Assembly (NCBI GenBank): GCA_002504495.1
Contig: DATC01000097.1
Location: forward strand, 1 to 21,599
Direction of reading: 5' to 3'
DNA from: Methanomassiliicoccaceae archaeon UBA537
GTDB lineage: Archaea; Thermoplasmatota; Thermoplasmata; Methanomassiliicoccales; Methanomethylophilaceae
Length of the DNA stretch: 21,599 nucleotides
Shown: positions 20,938-21,599 of the stretch, in pieces
Numbering within the stretch: position 1 is the stretch's first letter
Layout: the number at the start of each line of letters is the position of its first letter
Program-made: the position numbers and the translations under genes
The notes under the pieces: generated by a model
What the model was told of the DNA's origin: nothing
The model's database searches: none
Seen by the model: the letters and a program-made list of their open reading frames with translations, nothing else

Positions 20938-21599
20938 ATGAAGGTACTCACCATCGGAGGAGGAGGCAGGGAGCTCGCCGCGATAGACGCCCTCCATCGC
21001 GCCGGATCCGAGATCTACAGCGTCATGAAGAACGCCAATCCCGGCATCATCGCCAGATCGGCAGACCATCTGCTCTGCGACGAGAAGGACATCGATGCGA
21101 TAGTCTCATACGCGCTGAAGAACGGCGTCGAGCTGGCGTTCGTCGGACCGGAGGCCCCTCTGGGCGTCGGTATCGTCGATGCTCTCGAGGCCGCCGGCGT
21201 GAAATGCGCCTCGCCTACCAAGGCCGCAGCCAGGATCGAGACGTCGAAATCGTTCATGAGGGAGCTCGTGGAGAAGCACGGCATAGCCGGCAATCTGGGC
21301 TATGCGAGCTTCGACAACGCCGCGGATGCGGAGGAGTACCTGAAAGGGATCGATCACGAGATCGTCGTGAAGCCTGTAGGGCTCACCGGCGGAAAAGGAG
21401 TGAAGGTCCAGGGAGAGCACCTCCACAGCTTCGACGAGACCATGGACTACATCCGCGAGATATTCGATGAGAACATCGGAGGAGCGGGAGTCATACTCGA
21501 GGAGAGGGCCGTCGGCGAGGAATTCACCCAGATGGTCTTCTCCGATGGGAAGCACATCGTCCCCATGCCGCTGGTCCAGGACCACAAGCGCGCCTACGA
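20938..21599 (+). CDS. purD: Phosphoribosylamine-glycine ligase PurD (cut by window end)
   Basis: The first 220 codons are visible and the frame is open at the right edge; the full family length is about 420-440. PurD joins phosphoribosylamine and glycine with ATP in the second step of purine synthesis. The N-terminal Rossmann-like domain begins MKVLTIGGGGRELAAIDAL; most PurD proteins have GxGGREHA here, so His is replaced by Leu. FVGPEAPLGVGIVDALEAAG and the lid/ATP-grasp entry ETSKSFMRELVEKHGIAG follow, then VVKPVGLTGGKGVKV (ATP-grasp strand and loop) and ILEERAVGEEFTQMVFSDGK. The ATG is 9 nt after the hypB stop. GAGGG, partly in the hypB stop region, is about 6 nt upstream, so translation is likely linked to hypB. 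Confidence 0.93.
   Translation, partial: MKVLTIGGGGRELAAIDALHRAGSEIYSVMKNANPGIIARSADHLLCDEKDIDAIVSYALKNGVELAFVGPEAPLGVGIVDALEAAGVKCASPTKAAARIETSKSFMRELVEKHGIAGNLGYASFDNAADAEEYLKGIDHEIVVKPVGLTGGKGVKVQGEHLHSFDETMDYIREIFDENIGGAGVILEERAVGEEFTQMVFSDGKHIVPMPLVQDHKRAY

Overview
The window reads as the chromosome of a moderately high-GC euryarchaeon, most likely a methanogen of the Methanomassiliicoccales (Thermoplasmatota). The evidence is a set of diagnostic archaeal genes: the GatD/GatE tRNA-dependent amidotransferase, the proteasome-activating ATPase PAN, RNA polymerase subunit K beside ribosomal protein S2 and a MEMO gene, aMBF1, an RPA with its COG3390 partner, a GPN-loop GTPase, and the CTP-dependent riboflavin kinase/regulator RbkR. 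A giant adhesin-like surface protein and a secreted protein with a Listeria-Bacteroides (InlB B-type) repeat fit the gut and rumen members. All 16 genes whose stop codon can be placed end in TGA. None uses TAG, which fits a lineage that can read UAG as pyrrolysine. The taxonomic placement is inference; there is no rRNA in the window.

Layout. Positions 1-4182 (minus) hold the first 1394 codons of an adhesin-like protein that runs off the left edge. Positions 4183-5350 have no convincing gene but hold two copies of a roughly 310-nt element rich in hairpins, the best candidate here for an undescribed RNA or repeat family. Positions 5384-7617 encode RPA and its COG3390 partner, overlapping by ATGA. 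Convergent to them is a MEMO-family gene (end near 7681, start 8493) with no stop where the family normally ends. Next come rpsB and rpoK (8561-9386, minus), a DUF2240 gene (plus), aMBF1 (minus), PAN (plus) and a GPN-loop GTPase (minus). The GTPase shares a divergent promoter with a six-helix DUF998 membrane protein, which is followed by a four-helix membrane protein.

Positions 14025-15379 look like a single-gene cassette: an AAA_14/DUF4143 ATPase bracketed by two near-identical 35-nt palindromes. Then come rbkR, a membrane-anchored InlB-repeat/DUF4352-like protein, and on the minus strand the gatD-gatE operon. It is divergent from hypB, which is followed after 9 nt by purD, cut by the right edge.

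How the genes work together. Most of the window is housekeeping information processing: ssDNA binding, transcription, translation, Gln-tRNA synthesis and proteasome unfolding, plus nickel-enzyme maturation, purine synthesis and flavin synthesis. Most units are one or two genes with their own TATA box. For rbkR, the MEMO gene, the InlB-repeat protein, hypB, the DUF998 gene and probably gatD, the TATA box lies about 25-30 nt from the start codon, implying leaderless or nearly leaderless mRNAs. RPA, COG3390, rpsB, PAN, the ATPase and the second membrane protein have recognisable Shine-Dalgarno sequences. The accessory parts are the adhesin, the duplicated structured element and the palindrome-flanked ATPase.
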